From positions 120,351,674 through 120,415,673 of the forward strand of contig CM035170.1 of assembly GCA_020205615.1 (NCBI GenBank): a DNA stretch of 64,000 nt, written 5' to 3'. How positions within the stretch are numbered: the first letter of the stretch is position 1; each line of letters begins with the position of its first letter. Origin of the DNA: Panax quinquefolius (taxonomy: Eukaryota > Streptophyta > Magnoliopsida > Apiales > Araliaceae). A model generated the notes under the pieces. The model worked only from the letters and a program-made list of their open reading frames with translations, searched no databases and was not told where the DNA came from. A program made the translations under genes and the position numbers. Of this stretch, positions 33,428-46,420 are shown in pieces.

Positions 33428-36400
33428 TGTAAGACCCCAAACTTTTATAAATAAAGATGAATTTTTTATAAATATTACTTTTGAATATTATGGAATAAAT
33501 TTGATATAATGTTATAGTTGTGGGTAATATTTATAAATTTTGCAAAAGTAGTAAAGTTTGTTATAAAATATTCGTTTGGTGGGGAATATTCTTTTGTCGG
33601 GGAATATTAAATGCACGACGGCTCAATCATTTAGTGGACCCCACAACGGAAGTATTGTAGTAGTTAGAAAGCGACAAAATTATCTTTCTATAAAATAACT
33701 ACGTGAGGTGTTACAATTAAAAAGCTGTTGAACTACCCGTGGTAAAAGTACGATGTCTGGCGTGGTTGCATAAGAAGACACCGGTATTGATTATTGATCT
33801 TACGTGAGAAGTCACTTAGCTATACTCAATTATTCTCATGATAATTGCCGCATCATATCTCTTATATTATTGATTCAATTATTGTCACACAAATTATTAT
33901 CTCGTATAATATGTTATATTATTAATTGAGGCGACAAGTTATAAATGATTAATAATTGTTGAAAGATTAAAAATGTGTTGATTAAAATAAAATGATTGTG
34001 GTAATATTTATTCAACTCGATGCGATGTATATAAAATTACATTATGAGGCGTTTGTGGTAAGTTTGATTATTTTATGGGGGCCCATATGTCATCATCTAA
34101 GAGTCTCTTCGATAATAGTAATTACCTTTGTGAATAGTAATTACCTTCGTCGATAGTATTTACCTTAAATCGATAGTAATTACCTTTGTGAATAGTAATT
34201 ACCTTCTTCAATAGTATTTACCTTCGTCAATAGTAATTACCCTTAAGTAAATAGTAGTTGTCCCTTCAATATTTACAAGAGTTAATTTCGCTTCTTCTTG
34301 ATTGTTCCAAAGGTTAATTACCCTTCATGAATAGTAGTTGTCTCTTGATATTACCAAAAGTCATTTTGACCCTTCGTTAAGACCAAGAAGCCACCCTCGC
34401 TTTTTCTATAAATGAAAAGTTTCATTCCTTCATTATTTCTTACGAATTCAACGAAACTCTACAGAGAAACTATAGAGAGAAAGAAGAAAAGTATTCTCGC
34501 TACTTCACTTTTCCAATATTCAGCTTCTTAAGGTATGGAATATTATTTGTTGTACTCGTAAGGGGTGTTATTTTTTTTATTCATGAAGAGAACTTACATT
34601 ATTCCATTCTTTATTATTACATTGGAATAACTCGTAAAAGTGGCATACCCTATACATGACTTTATATGCGAATGCGTAATACCCTATACTTGGTGAAATC
34701 CTTATATTATTCCATTCTAATTTATTACATTGGAATAACTTTGTATATGCTGGAATCCCCTATACTTGGTGACATTCTTCTATTATTTTATTATTACATT
34801 GGAACATCCTTTCATACATGCTTTCTGTGGGACTTGGTTAAAATCTTTATTATTCTATTGGAATATCACATGCGTGTGTTTTTACAGGACACGGTTCCAT
34901 TTTTATTATACGTATTTATTATTACATTGGAATAACTTTGTCATGTCAGCAATCGCATGCGTGGTGATTTCTTTTGTTATTTCATTTCGCTATTATACTC
35001 GGTTGGTTAAAATTTTGACTTCTATACTCCATGAATTTAGTGGAATATCCTCGATATTTGCGCTTCATCCAAGTATTTTTAATGAAAATATTTTTCGAGC
35101 ATTCTTGAATTTTACTACAAAGCAAAGATCGTGTTGACAATTTGGACGTTATTAGTTCCTGAATAAATTAATTCGTGAACTTGTTGAAAGTAGTATGCAT
35201 TACAAAGCCAATCATGTTTGATGATAAAGCATATACTTTGTAACAATCTTATTCATTTATTAATAAAAGTATTAATTTATTAAAGGGTTTTAATTATCTA
35301 CATGATCTTTGTTTTATAATATGTGATAAACCCATAGTTTTAAGCAATGCTTTTAGAATAATGATGATGATCATTCTAATGAGATCTAAATTCTTAGAAA
35401 GCTTAAAACTAAAATAGTTCCCAATCATTGGATTACTAAATTGGGGATTAGTGAATCCAGGATAGATTGGTACATACCTTTCTTTTGCTTTCATTGGATG
35501 AGGATGATTGATCTCATGATCATTTGTGTGGAGACACTAAAGCAAGTAGTATGTAGGTGCTTTATTAGAGAATAAGTTCCTTTGAAGCGTGGCTCATTAA
35601 GGAATACCTAATGGAGTTTTACTTACTGTCAATAGGAATTCTGTAGTGATAGTAAGACAAGTGATCCTTGGACTTGAGATCATCATAGTATCTTGTGTAT
35701 GATGAGTTATACTTTGACTTATTCCTTAAGACCCTTAGGGTATATCAAAGGGTATGCTTGGGTATAATAAGTTTATACATGGAGATAATGTATGATCAAT
35801 AAAGAATCTATCACTTATTAAAAGAAGAGAAATGTCCCATGTGATTAAATAAATGACAACCCGGTAGTCCTTGGTTAAGGCGAGAATGAAATTAGAAAGG
35901 AGTTTCTAATTTGCATTATTTGGTGTTGTGCGTATTTAAGGATCGAAATACATATAATTAAATAAAATAAGACTTGATAGTAATTCCATATCTTATATTT
36001 AATTGAGACATTGTATGGTGGAAGGATTGAATTATGCAGTAACTATTTACTCAAAGGTTCTTTTATGATTAATGTTGAAATCTATATTATATGGAAAGTT
36101 AGTTGATGATGTTAGGGAGGCTTATTCCTATTGTAGAATAAATATTATTTATTTAAATAAATTAATTGTTTAATTTATTTATTTAAATAAGATTAGAATT
36201 GATTCTAATTGATTTATTCACAATAGGTTTAATATGGAGAACCTAAAGGGTCACACCATAAAAGGAAGAATAATTATTTAAGAAGTTAATGGCATAATCG
36301 TAATAATATGTTATGTATATTTAATTTAATCTATGGTGATAGAATAAATTAAATAGCTTAATATTTATTATTTAATATTTTAGAAATATTAAATATAAAT

Positions 36401-37872
36401 TAATAAGAGGAGTCTTATTAATATTATTACAATTATTATTATTATTTTAATTTCTAAAAGAGTTTAGGAATTAATTTAATATAAGTACTCTCGTATATTC
36501 CTAATAGGATTAGGAGGAAAATTAATTAAAGGAGTTTAATTAATTATCCCTAATAAGATTAGGGAGCCCATTTAATTAAAAGAGTTTAATTAAATAATAC
36601 CTTATTTTAATAGGTTACTTGATATCTTTATAAGAGAGAGTCTTATATCGGATATTAAGGCGACGTAATAATTCAATAGTTGGAGAAAGACGCGTTTTTT
36701 TCTATAGAGATAGAAAACTAGGGTTTGAGCCAAATACCCATCTTCTTGAATCCTTCTTCTTCCTTGGTGGATCACCTCTGAGGCCAAACACTTGGGTGGC
36801 TAACGTTGATCGAAGGAAGGAACCAAACCGGTGAATTCAAGTTGAATCGCGAAAGGATTGGAGGTGAACTTGTACCGAGGAAGCTCGATCTTGAGGGTAT
36901 GATTTTATTCTTTATCTTTTCGTTTAATTAATAATTGTGCATAAAGGGTGATCCGGGTATATGGTTTGTAAAATTTTAAACTCTGATTTTTACACGTTTC
37001 CGCTTATTTTTGCAATTTGATTGCATTTCATGAATATTACAAACCTCACACTTGTTTTATTGAATTATTATGTCATTGTCATCATCCTCATGTTATATTA
37101 TGTTATCTTTGGCTTACGTGCATAGATGAACTTAGTATGATTATGACTAGGATCATTCAAGTATAATCGTGGCTTGATATAAATGATGTGGCAAAAGTCC
37201 TCGGTGGCTGTAATGCGATGATGGATAGTTTTGGTATGATTATGACTGGGGTGATTACGTATAGATAGTCGTGACCATTGATAATTTGATGAAAATCCTT
37301 GGCCAGTGTAGTACGGGGATGATTAGATATTGTGGTTTATTCATTAAAGCTGAGTCTTAGTGATAAAATTGATGAAAACTTTTAAAACCTAAAAGATAGT
37401 AGACTTTATTTTCTACTTGACTCTTTTAATGGATTGCGTATTCCGCTTCTGATTAAAGCTGGTTTGTCTATTGTATTTTATCAGTTTAACATTGTTGAAG
37501 ACTATTGATAATTTATTTTGCATAATCTTAGTTATAATATTTCTTTCTGGGCTAGTTGAGCTCACCCTTTCTTTCAATTTGTTCTCTTGTGAAATGAGAA
37601 TATATATTTGGGACGAGTCGGGGAAAAGAGTGATGGTCCCGAAGATAGCATTAGTAGTCCTCACTATACATTAAATAAGTGTGACAATAAATGTAATGAG
37701 GACTCTTGAGTATGGATATTGACTAAATGACAATATTCCTATTAGAACTCTCAATTTATGTATTGTCGTATGTTACCTACGGATGTATAATTAAGTTTGT
37801 ATTTGAAATTTATGTACCGTGTAAGTGGCGACCCAAGATGGGTGGCGTATACCTAATTTAGGGGGCGTCGCG
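33428..37872 (+). repeat. 5' LTR of element C, interrupted by a copia solo LTR
   Basis: TATA box CTATAAAT at 34406-34413 and donor-like AAG/GTATGG near 34530. Upstream of the TATA, about eight copies of a 19-bp unit like AATAGTAATTACCTTCGTC (34110-34260). Downstream, about five copies of a unit containing ATTACATTGGAATAAC (34570-34940). Its end reads GCGTCGCGG before the primer site, whereas the 3' LTR ends GCGTCATA. Split at 35185-37050. Confidence 0.87.
35185..37050 (+). mobile_element. Ty1/copia solo LTR inside the C LTR
   Basis: 1866 bp beginning TGAAAGTAGTATGC and ending AACCTCACA, with a perfect 5-bp target duplication CTTGT (35180-35184 and 37051-37055). The empty site can be checked in the 3' LTR of the same element, where the sequence is uninterrupted at about 43306-43315. 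An inverted relative is the 3' LTR of the copia element at 56846-58726. No internal copia sequence is present. Confidence 0.92.
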
Positions 37873-37874
37873 GT

Positions 37875-37885
37875 TGGTATCGAGC
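37875..37885 (+). other. Primer binding site of element C
   Basis: TGGTATCGAGC, the same tRNA-Met-type variant as in families A and B, two bases after the LTR end. Confidence 0.83.
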
Positions 37886-38059
37886 TTAGGGATATGATCC
37901 ACGGCTATGATGCGAGATAAGAACTAGGAGAGGAGAGGCGGGAATTCCTTCGCCAAGTATGACCTACCTAAGTTTATTTGTTATTTAATTGGTGGTCGTA
38001 GGATATAGGGATAATATTTGATATATTAATTAGCCCTTGTGTTGTGGCGGTGTTTGGAA

Positions 38060-38764
38060 ATGGCAAAATTTGAAAATATTCACGATGGAGTGAATGTGAT
38101 AGTTGTGACACCTTTAATCACTAATCGAGTTAATGCAAATTGTCGACGAGGAATAAATTAGAGATATCCACGTAGTGAATGAAGAACTAATTGTTGCACC
38201 CGAGCTAGTTGCAGAGGTAGCAGCTGAGAGTGAGGAAGAAGAGGAAGAAGAGGAGAGGTGGTTAGAAGAAATTTATGATCAAAACTTAGAATTACAAAAT
38301 CGTGTTCGTGAGCTAGAAGAACGGGTTGAAGAACCAAAACGATCGTGGAACAAAGGGATACAACAATTCAAAATTGGGTTACCCGATATGTGATGCTCGA
38401 ACAAAATCACGCTTTGGCGAGGTGTAAGATATTAAAGTTGGAATCTGAGAATTTAAAAATCAAAGATCAGCTGAAAGAAGAAACAACTGAACGAAGGAGA
38501 ATAGGCGATGCATGGGTAAAAGATGCACAACGCGTTGATAGTGTAGAAAAAGACGTCCGATCCAATAAAGCCAAAATAGATGAAATGGACTTTACTTTTT
38601 GGACAGCAATTGGGAGAACCCAACATCGAATTGAATTACCATGCGTGGCATGGCCAACCCTAATTCGATATGGATCGGAGAATAATGATTCAAATCATGG
38701 ATCGAGGAATGTGAAGAAGCACTTTAGGGTGGAATGTACCTATAGTAAAAGTCAAACTCGGTAA
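38060..38764 (+). pseudogene. Coiled-coil gag-like reading frame of element C
   Basis: It begins MAKFENIHDGVNVIV (frame 2), like the gag start of family A. It moves to another frame by about 38175 with an acidic stretch, a run of eight Glu, then ELQNRVRELEERVEE. It then returns to the first frame at about 38345-38395 with MLEQNHALARCKILKLESEN and QLKEETTERRRIG. The heptad pattern and charge suggest a long coiled coil. The usual gag capsid domain and zinc knuckle are not visible. Two frameshifts make it non-functional here. It could be a gag replaced by a coiled-coil protein, or a host-derived segment. Confidence 0.5.
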
Positions 38765-38769
38765 TTTAA

Positions 38770-39500
38770 GCGAGAAGCGTTTATCGAGAAACCCGAACGA
38801 AGTTATTACGGGTAAATTAATTATAAATTATTCGAAGTCTATACTTTATTCAATACAAGTTCTACCCACTCTTTTATTCTACCTAGTTGTGTTCAATGTT
38901 TAAATTTGACTCCAGAAAAAATTAGACTTTGATTTATCTATTGAAACTTCGTTGGGAGAAACCTTCGTTACCTCCATCATTTATTAATCTTGTTGTTTCA
39001 AATAAACACTTTCACGATCTTATCTCTTTGAAAATACTTGCCTTTGAGGTAATTTTGAAAACGATTGATTAACTACTTATTATTCTTTTTGTAAGGTTGT
39101 TAGCTTTCATATTCCTAACCAACTGTTATATGAATTCAAAGTAACCAAACCCTAAAGTTAATTATTGTTATATCAAGCCATAAGTAAAGAGCCCCGATCC
39201 TTTCGTTGTTGACTTCCTTGTGTGGAATGCACCAAGCGGACTTTTCGTAGGGCGACGTCATGAATGAGCGATGACAAGTTGATAGGTATCATTGTGAGGT
39301 CTTATCTGGGTTAAAGGATAGAAGTCACATTGGTATCGATGTAACGTCTTATCCAAGTCTTGGATAAGAGTAGCGATTTTGAATGATATTTCTATCATTA
39401 ATAAATTTCTTGACGTATTCTTAAAGATTTCTAGCCTACCCTAGAGCGTGAAATCGAATTTTGTATTGACCCAAGACAAAAACCCATTTCTTAAACCTCA
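38770..39500 (+). pseudogene. Protease and reverse transcriptase remnants of element C
   Basis: NPNEVITGKLIINY at about 38795 matches the start of the family A protease. The following 270 bp align at DNA level with the A protease but contain many stops and no active site. A short piece at about 39410-39495 aligns with the start of reverse transcriptase (LP..SVKSNFVL). After that all pol homology stops. Confidence 0.65.
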
Positions 39501-39899
39501 AATATTTCTTCAACTAAAAGGATGCATTTACGATGATTATGATGAAAGTCATAATAAAAGCATTGGACTAATGAAAATCATGGGTATATGAAGTATTAGT
39601 AAGTGTTATGATGAGTTATGTGGTTATTATGTGAAAACATGAAAGTTTCTTAGAAATCACAAAGGGTTGAAAAATCGATTTTGGTAAAAGCGTAACATGA
39701 AATTTAATTGACCATATCTCCTATTATATTTTGAATTTTTGAGTGTGGTCAAGTCCTAGAGTTAGATCTATGAGTTTTGTAGCTTATCCAAGTGGAATCA
39801 CTGGAAAAGGTTTGTAGATTTTCGTGGATTGAATTTAGCAAAAGAGTCTAAAGCTGCAAATTACAAAAACGCTACCGCCCAGAAACTTTAAGGGCTGTT

Positions 39900-41440
39900 T
39901 CGGCCACTAAATTTATGTGAAAAATTCTGGCCTTTTGGGACATGAAAATATATGTTATAAAGTACCTCCTGTCCAAAAATGAGCTCATTCTCGACTTAAA
40001 ATGAACAAGTTATGACCATTTCAATATTTAGATTTTTTTTTGATTTAAAATGCTATAACTGGAGTTCTATAACTCAGATGACCATGAAATTTAAATCGAG
40101 GCTCACATTAACATGTGTAAGGTCCTGCCAAGATTTGGGAATTTTGGAGTTAAACTTGAGGTAGCTAATTTCTTAAGGAATTAATTAGAAATTGATTTTG
40201 AAAAATAGTAAATGAATTTTAAAAATTCGAGAAAAATATATTTTCAAAGCATGGGACTATATTATGCTAAATCCAAGAAAAAAAATATTTTTGGGACTGA
40301 TTTGGTATTTTTCATGAAAATAGTTTAGTTACGAACATATGAGTTAAATATGTTATGTGAAGTAACAACGTTGAAAATAGAGTTTTATGGCTAGAGAATC
40401 CTATATAGAGTATATGCATATTTTTTGATGAAGGATTTGATAATTGGTGATGATATCTTATGAGTATGGCATTTTTGAATGATTAAATGTATTATATGGT
40501 AAAGCGTAAACAATTGAGATAAATTGTTTATAAATTTAAGAAGTGATTAAAATATTGTTATAATATTAATGATATTAGATTATGAGATTATTAAGTGATT
40601 GATAACATGGGGATATTCTTGAATCCTAGATAAATTATATTATAAATGTTTAATATTTATCATTTATCTCATTTGATTGATTCTTTATATCATTATCCTC
40701 ATGCTTATATTGTGTTGAAAGTCATCTGTGGCTTACGTGAATAGATGGACTTGGTATGATTATGACCAGGGATTGTTCGGTATAATCATAACCGTAATTG
40801 AAAACACGATTATCTTTGGTCGTAGTGCATGGATAATTTGTGGTCGCGATACTTAATGAATACACGATTATCTTTGGGTCGTAGTGCATTGAATAATTTG
40901 TGGTCGTGATCTTAATGAATACACAATTATCTTTGGTAGTAGTGCATGGATAATTTGTGGTCGTGATACTAATGAATACACGATTATCTTTGGTAGTGGT
41001 GCATGGATAATTTGTGGTCGTGATCTTAATGAATACACGATTATCTTTGGTAGTAGTGCATGGATAATTCGTGGTCGTGATACTTAATGAATATCCTCGG
41101 CTTTGTAGTGCGGGGATGATTCGATGTTATGGATTAATTATTGAAATTTGAGTCTCAATGAATGAAATATTAATTCATGGATGTGGTAAAAGTTATCTTT
41201 CGTAGTAGTGCATTGATAGACTTGGTATGATTATGACTAAGGATTATTCGGTATAATCATGGCCGTAATTGAAAAAGCGAATATCCTTGGCCAAGAAGTG
41301 CATGGATAATTCGTGGTCGTGATACTATTAAGCCGGCGTCTCAAAGATTATTGGTTTTCTGATTTGTATATTTTTGGCACATGGTGTAAAAAAGATTAAT
41401 TGTTAATGAATATCTTCGGGGTAGGATTGCGAAGATGAAT
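39900..41440 (+). other. Segment shared with the inside of the family B LTR
   Basis: Words such as AAAATAGTAAATGAATTTT, GGGACTATATTATGCTAAATC and TTAAATATGTTATGTGAAGTA match the B LTR at 12065-12215 and 17030-17190 in the same order. It is followed, as in B, by hairpin units. So one and the same block sits inside an LTR in family B and inside the internal region in family C. Confidence 0.65.
40795..41120 (+). repeat. Hairpin-type minisatellite in the internal region of element C
   Basis: About five copies of a unit near 57 bp: GATTATCTTTGGTAGTAGTGCATGGATAATTTGTGGTCGTGAT and a variable tail. Each holds the inverted repeat TTATC/GATAA. The last unit changes to ATCCTCG/CGGGGAT (41095-41117), and a further one at about 41405-41430 reads ATCTTCG/CGAAGAT. 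Confidence 0.75.
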
Positions 41441-41530
41441 TTAATATTTTTAACGATAAAGGTATTCAAGGTATCCTCACCTCTTTATCATATCGTAATA
41501 CGCACTAATTTCGAGGGTGAAATTTCATAA

Positions 41531-41540
41531 GAAGGGAGGT
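41531..41540 (+). other. Polypurine tract of element C
   Basis: GAAGGGAGGT directly before the 3' LTR, preceded by AATTTCATAA as in families A and B. Confidence 0.75.
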
Positions 41541-44121
41541 TGTAAGACCCCAAACTTTTATAAATAAAGATGAATTTTTTTATAAATATTATTTTTGAAT
41601 ATTATGGAATAAATTTGATATAATGTTATAGTTGTGGGTAATATTTATAAATTTTGCAAAGTAAAGCAAGTTGTTATAAAATATTCGTTTGGTGGGAATA
41701 TTCTTTTTGTCGGGGAATATTAAATATAATGGCTCAATCATTGGTGGACCCTATTAACGGAAGTATTGTCGTAGTTAGAAAGCGACAAAATTATCATTCT
41801 ATAAAAATAACTACGGAGGTGTTACCGTTAAAAGCGTTGAACTACCGGTGATAAAAATGTACGATGTCTGGCGTGGTTGCGTAAGAAGACACAGTATTGA
41901 TTATTGATGCTTACGTGGGAAGTCACTTAGCTATACTCAATTATTGCTTTCTGATAATTCCGCATCATATCTCTTATATTATTGATTCAATTATTGTCAC
42001 AAAGATTATCTCGTATAATATGTTATATTTTAATTGAGACGACAAGTTATAAATGATTAATAATTGTTGAAAGATTAAAAATGTGTTGATTAAAAATAAA
42101 ATGATTGTGGTAATATTTATTCAATCCTTGATGTATATAAAGAGTCTGTTATGAGACGTTTGTGGTAAGTTTGATTATTTTATGGGGGGGGGGGGCCATA
42201 TGTCCTCATCTAAGAGTCTCTTCTTCAATAATAATTACCTTTATGAATAGTAATTACCTTCGTCAATAGTATTTACCTTCGTCAATAGTAATTACCTTTG
42301 TGAATAGTAATTACATTCTTCAATAGTATTTACCTTCGTCAATAGTAATTACCTTCGTCAATAGTAATTACCCCTTCGCAAATAGTAGTTGTCCCTTCAA
42401 TATTACCAAGAGTTAAGCGCTTCTTGATTGTTCCAAAGGTTAATTACCCCTTCGCAAATAGTAGTTGTCTCTTGATATTACCAAAAGTCATTTTGACCCT
42501 TCCGTTAAGACAAAGAGCCACCTCGGTTTTCTATAAATAGAAAGCTCATTCCTTCATTATTTCTTACGAATTCAACGAAACTCTAGAGAAACTATAGAGA
42601 AAGAAGAAAAGTATTCGCTACTTCACTTTTCCAATATTCAGTTCTTCTAAGGTATGGAATATTATTTGTTGTCTTTCGTAAGGGTGTTATTTTTTTTATT
42701 CATGAAGAGAACTTTATTATTCCATTCTTTATTATTACATTGGAATAACTTTGTAAAAGTGGCATACCCTATACATGACTTTTTTGTATATGGAATACCC
42801 TATACTTGGTGAAATCCTTATATTATTCCATTCTTATTTATTCATTGGAATAACTTTGTATATCTGAATCCCTATACTTGGTGACATTCTTCTATTATTT
42901 TATTATTACATTGGAACATCCATGTCATGCTTTCTGTAGGGGACTGGTTTAAAATCTTTATTATTCTCATCTTTATTATTCTATTGGAATATCCCATGTG
43001 TGTGTTTATACCGAACACGGTTCCGCTTTTTTATTATTCTCGTATTTATTATTCATTTGGAATAACTCATACATCAAGTATCGCATGCATGGTGATTTCT
43101 TTTGTTATTTCATTCATTTATTATACTCGGTTGGTTAAAATTTTGACTTTATACTCCATGAATTTAGTGGAATATCTTTGATATTTGCGCTTCATCCAAA
43201 GATTTTTAATGAAAATATTTTACGAGCATTCTTGAATTTTACTCTACGAAGCGAAGATCGTGTTGACAATTTGGACGTTATTAGTTCTCGAATAAATTAA
43301 TTCGTGAGCTTTGTTTTATTGAATTATTATGTCATTGTCATCATCCACCGTGTTATATTATGTTATCTTTTGAACTTTACGCATAGATGAACTTAGTATG
43401 ATTATGACCGTGGATCATTCGGTATAATCGCCATTGATATAAATGATGTGACAAAAGTCCTCAAATTGGCTTTGAATGCGATGATGGATAGTTTTTGGTA
43501 TGATTATGACCGGGGTGATTTAAGATAGTCATGACCATTGATAATTTGATGAAAATCCTGGCCAAGTAGTACGGGGATGATTAGATATTGTGATTTATTC
43601 ATTAAACCTGAGTCTTAGTGATAAAATTGATGAAAACTTTTAAAACTAAAAGATAGTAGACTTTATTTTCTCTTGACTCTTTTAATGGATTGCATATTCA
43701 ATGCAGATTAAACTGGTTGTCTATTGTATTTTATCGGTTTAACATTGTTGAAGACTATTGATAATTTATTCGCATTATCTTAGTTATAATATTTCACTTG
43801 GGCTAGTTGAGCTCACTCTTTCTTTCACCTTTATCTTCTTGAAATGAGAATATATTTGGGACGATTCGGGAAAAAGAGTGATGGTCCAGAAGATAAGATT
43901 AGTAGTCCTCATTATTACGTTAAATAGTGTGTAACAATAAATGTAATGAGGGACTCTTGAGTATGGATATTGTCTAAACGACAATATTCCTATTAACTCT
44001 CGATTTATGTATTGTCGTATGTTACACGATAGATGTATAATTAAGTTTGTATTTGAATTTATGTACCATGTAAGTGGCGACCCAAGATGGGTGACGTATA
44101 CCTAATTTTGGGGGCGTCATA
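41541..44121 (+). repeat. 3' LTR of element C
   Basis: 2581 bp without the copia insertion. TATA box CTATAAATAG at 42531-42540, donor-like GGTATGG at 42650, AATTACCTTCGTC repeats at 42225-42375, a 10-base G run at 42185. It ends GCGTCATA before the duplication ATTGT. Confidence 0.88.
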
Positions 44122-44126
44122 ATTGT

Positions 44127-45435
44127 GATTCTCGACCTCATTTGGAATTTCACCTCTGCTCTCCTTCGACCTCAAAACGTGTCTCTTTCTTCATCCCTTT
44201 AGACCTTAAATGATTATCACTTGTCATTGACGAAACTCTGTATTTGCTTCTAGTTTGTCTTATTAATCGATATGGGTATCATGATTTTATTTTTCTTAGG
44301 ATTCCCAATTTGGCTTTTAGGGTTTTAGGGTTAACTTTCATATAGGATTCTAGATTTTTTTAATCTTATAATTGTTAGAGGCGATTGACTGTTTTGGTGT
44401 TGATTGTTGAGACTTTAATCAAGTTGGGTGTATCTCCTTTAATTTAAATTAAAGGTTTCTCTTGGATTGTCTTTAGTTCGTCAATTTTTGTGCTAATTAG
44501 GCACTCTCTTACTGCTAATTTTTGAATTTCGCAAATTCATAATTAGAATTTATTGGTATTTGCGTTTGTAGAAGTGGGTTTATAAAATTCTGTGATGTAA
44601 TTGTGTTATTCACTATGAATTTGTAATCTTTCCTCAAAATCTCACCATGAATCCAAAGCTTGATTTTCTTTAAAATCACAAAATCTGACTATGAATTTGG
44701 TTAGAAATTAAAAGTAATGTTTCATGAATTTTTTTGGTGATGGTCGTTTAGAATTTGGCGTTCGTGTTGGTGTCGATTGATGTGTTGATTATATATGAGC
44801 CGGAAGCAGAATTCGACTAGCTAGTTCGTTGAGGCTTTGGATTGTTGGGTATTGTTGTTATGGTGTGCATTTATGTGGAGTATAAATAGAGGTATTATCA
44901 GCTGAGGTTTCAGGCGAATGAGAGATTGGAGGTAGCGGAGGGAAGTGGTGGTGGAGTAATCATCGTCTAATAAGGCCATGTCATTTTCTTAATTTTTTTT
45001 TTCTTTTTTACGTTCACATCAGATAATAGGTGAAAGAATTTAAGAGTTAACAGAATAACATAATTTAAAAATAATAATTAGTTTAATAGAATAATTTAAA
45101 AAATTATAAGTTCAATAGTATATTAAATAAAATATGTCAACTACAATAACTAAATCATTGAGAATGTAATGAATTTTATATATATTCATTTGTCCTTTTC
45201 AATTTTCATCATTATATAAAAACAAGTGGTCACTAATTTTCATGTAAATAAATCTGAAACTTATTAAATTAGATATTGCGTTGGTTGTTGCCCATTAAAT
45301 TATCAAGTAGCTGACAAAAAAAATAGCACAACAATACAACATGCTGCGAGAGACTTTACTTTTATTTATCCACACACACATATATATAGGTAAAAATGGG
45401 TTAACTTTAAAAATTACACAACAGTACACACCTTC

Positions 45436-45484
<49 letters not shown>

Positions 45485-46018
45485 TCAACGCTAAAATCTA
45501 ATTGTTCGTCAAATTATCAAATAACAAATTTATACAGAGAACAAATAAACATACCAAAAAGCTTGACGGTCGGGATCGTCGGAAGATAATTTCGACGTAA
45601 AAATAAATACAGGTCAAAAAAATCAACAATGAAGATCTGAAATTACTCTAGTTTATAATAGTAAATATTATAACTTGATCGTAATTGAATATAATCTTTG
45701 TTCCTTAGAAATAAAAAGTCAAACAAGACAAGGATCACAAGTCAATTTAAACTTTGGCCCTTCAAGAATATCAAATTTTAAAATTTAAATTAAATTAACG
45801 AAAATTTTTATTAAAATTTAAAAATATTATATTACCTAAAGACTTTTTACAACTTAAAATAATTTATAATCACACATAACAATTATCATAATTCACCACA
45901 CCACCACAATAATTGATTTTTCTTTAAAAATATATATCTAGAAAAATCTAAACTTGTCTACAAAACTTACAAATCATCAATAACAATTTTCATAATTCAC
46001 TACACCGCCACAATAACA
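44127..46018. other. Intergenic region
   Basis: The first 900 bp are less AT-rich and contain a TATA-like GTATAAATAGAG near 44880, with no credible reading frame downstream. Then AT-rich DNA with a TA microsatellite (45438-45482). Two related copies of a stretch with CATAATTCAC.ACACC.CCACAATAA lie at about 45885 and 45990. Confidence 0.4.
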
Positions 46019-46033
46019 ATTATTATTATTATT

Positions 46034-46066
<33 letters not shown>

Positions 46067-46416
46067 ATTATTATTAATATTATTAGCATAATTATTACTA
46101 TTATTATAATTATATTATTAATATTACTATTATAATTATAATAATAATATAATTATAATAATTATTATTACTATTATTATAATAATTATTATTATACCTA
46201 TTATAATAATTATAATTATTGTAATTATTATGATATTATAAATATTATTATTTGTTTTACTATTATAATTATAATTATAATTATTGTTATATTTTTTTTT
46301 ACTAATATTATAATAATTATTATTATCATTATTGTTATTATTATTGTTATAATTATAATTATAATTATAATTATTGTTATATTTTTTTACTAATATTATA
46401 ATAATTATTATTATTG
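46019..46416. repeat. Long interrupted (ATT)n/(GTT)n microsatellite
   Basis: Nearly 400 bp of ATT, GTT and ATA triplets, with an internal duplication of about 90 bp (TTTACTAATATTATAATAAT occurs twice, near 46297 and 46387). It stops where a truncated B-type LTR begins, so it may mark that breakpoint. Confidence 0.85.
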
Positions 46417-46420
46417 AGAA

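Larger units (their letters stand above)
33428..44121 (+). mobile_element. Ty3/gypsy-derived non-autonomous element, family C
   Basis: A complete insertion with a perfect 5-bp target duplication ATTGT (33423-33427 and 44122-44126). LTRs begin TGTAAGACCCCA. The 5' LTR, after removing a nested copia solo LTR, is 2574 bp and the 3' LTR is 2581 bp. Internal parts: primer site, gag-like coiled-coil frame, decayed protease and a scrap of reverse transcriptase, then about 1.5 kb that resembles the inside of the family B LTR, then a polypurine tract. There is no RNase H or integrase, so it depended on another element for movement (LARD-like). Confidence 0.88.

Noticed and set aside
36602..36787. Small minus-strand protein in the copia solo LTR, with a similar plus-strand frame at 57085-57339
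   Set aside because: The two frames are the same LTR segment in opposite orientation. They differ in reading frame further on, and LTRs of this type do not code for protein.
44875..44990. Promoter with TATA box GTATAAATAGAG
   Set aside because: No credible reading frame, RNA gene or LTR follows within several hundred bases.
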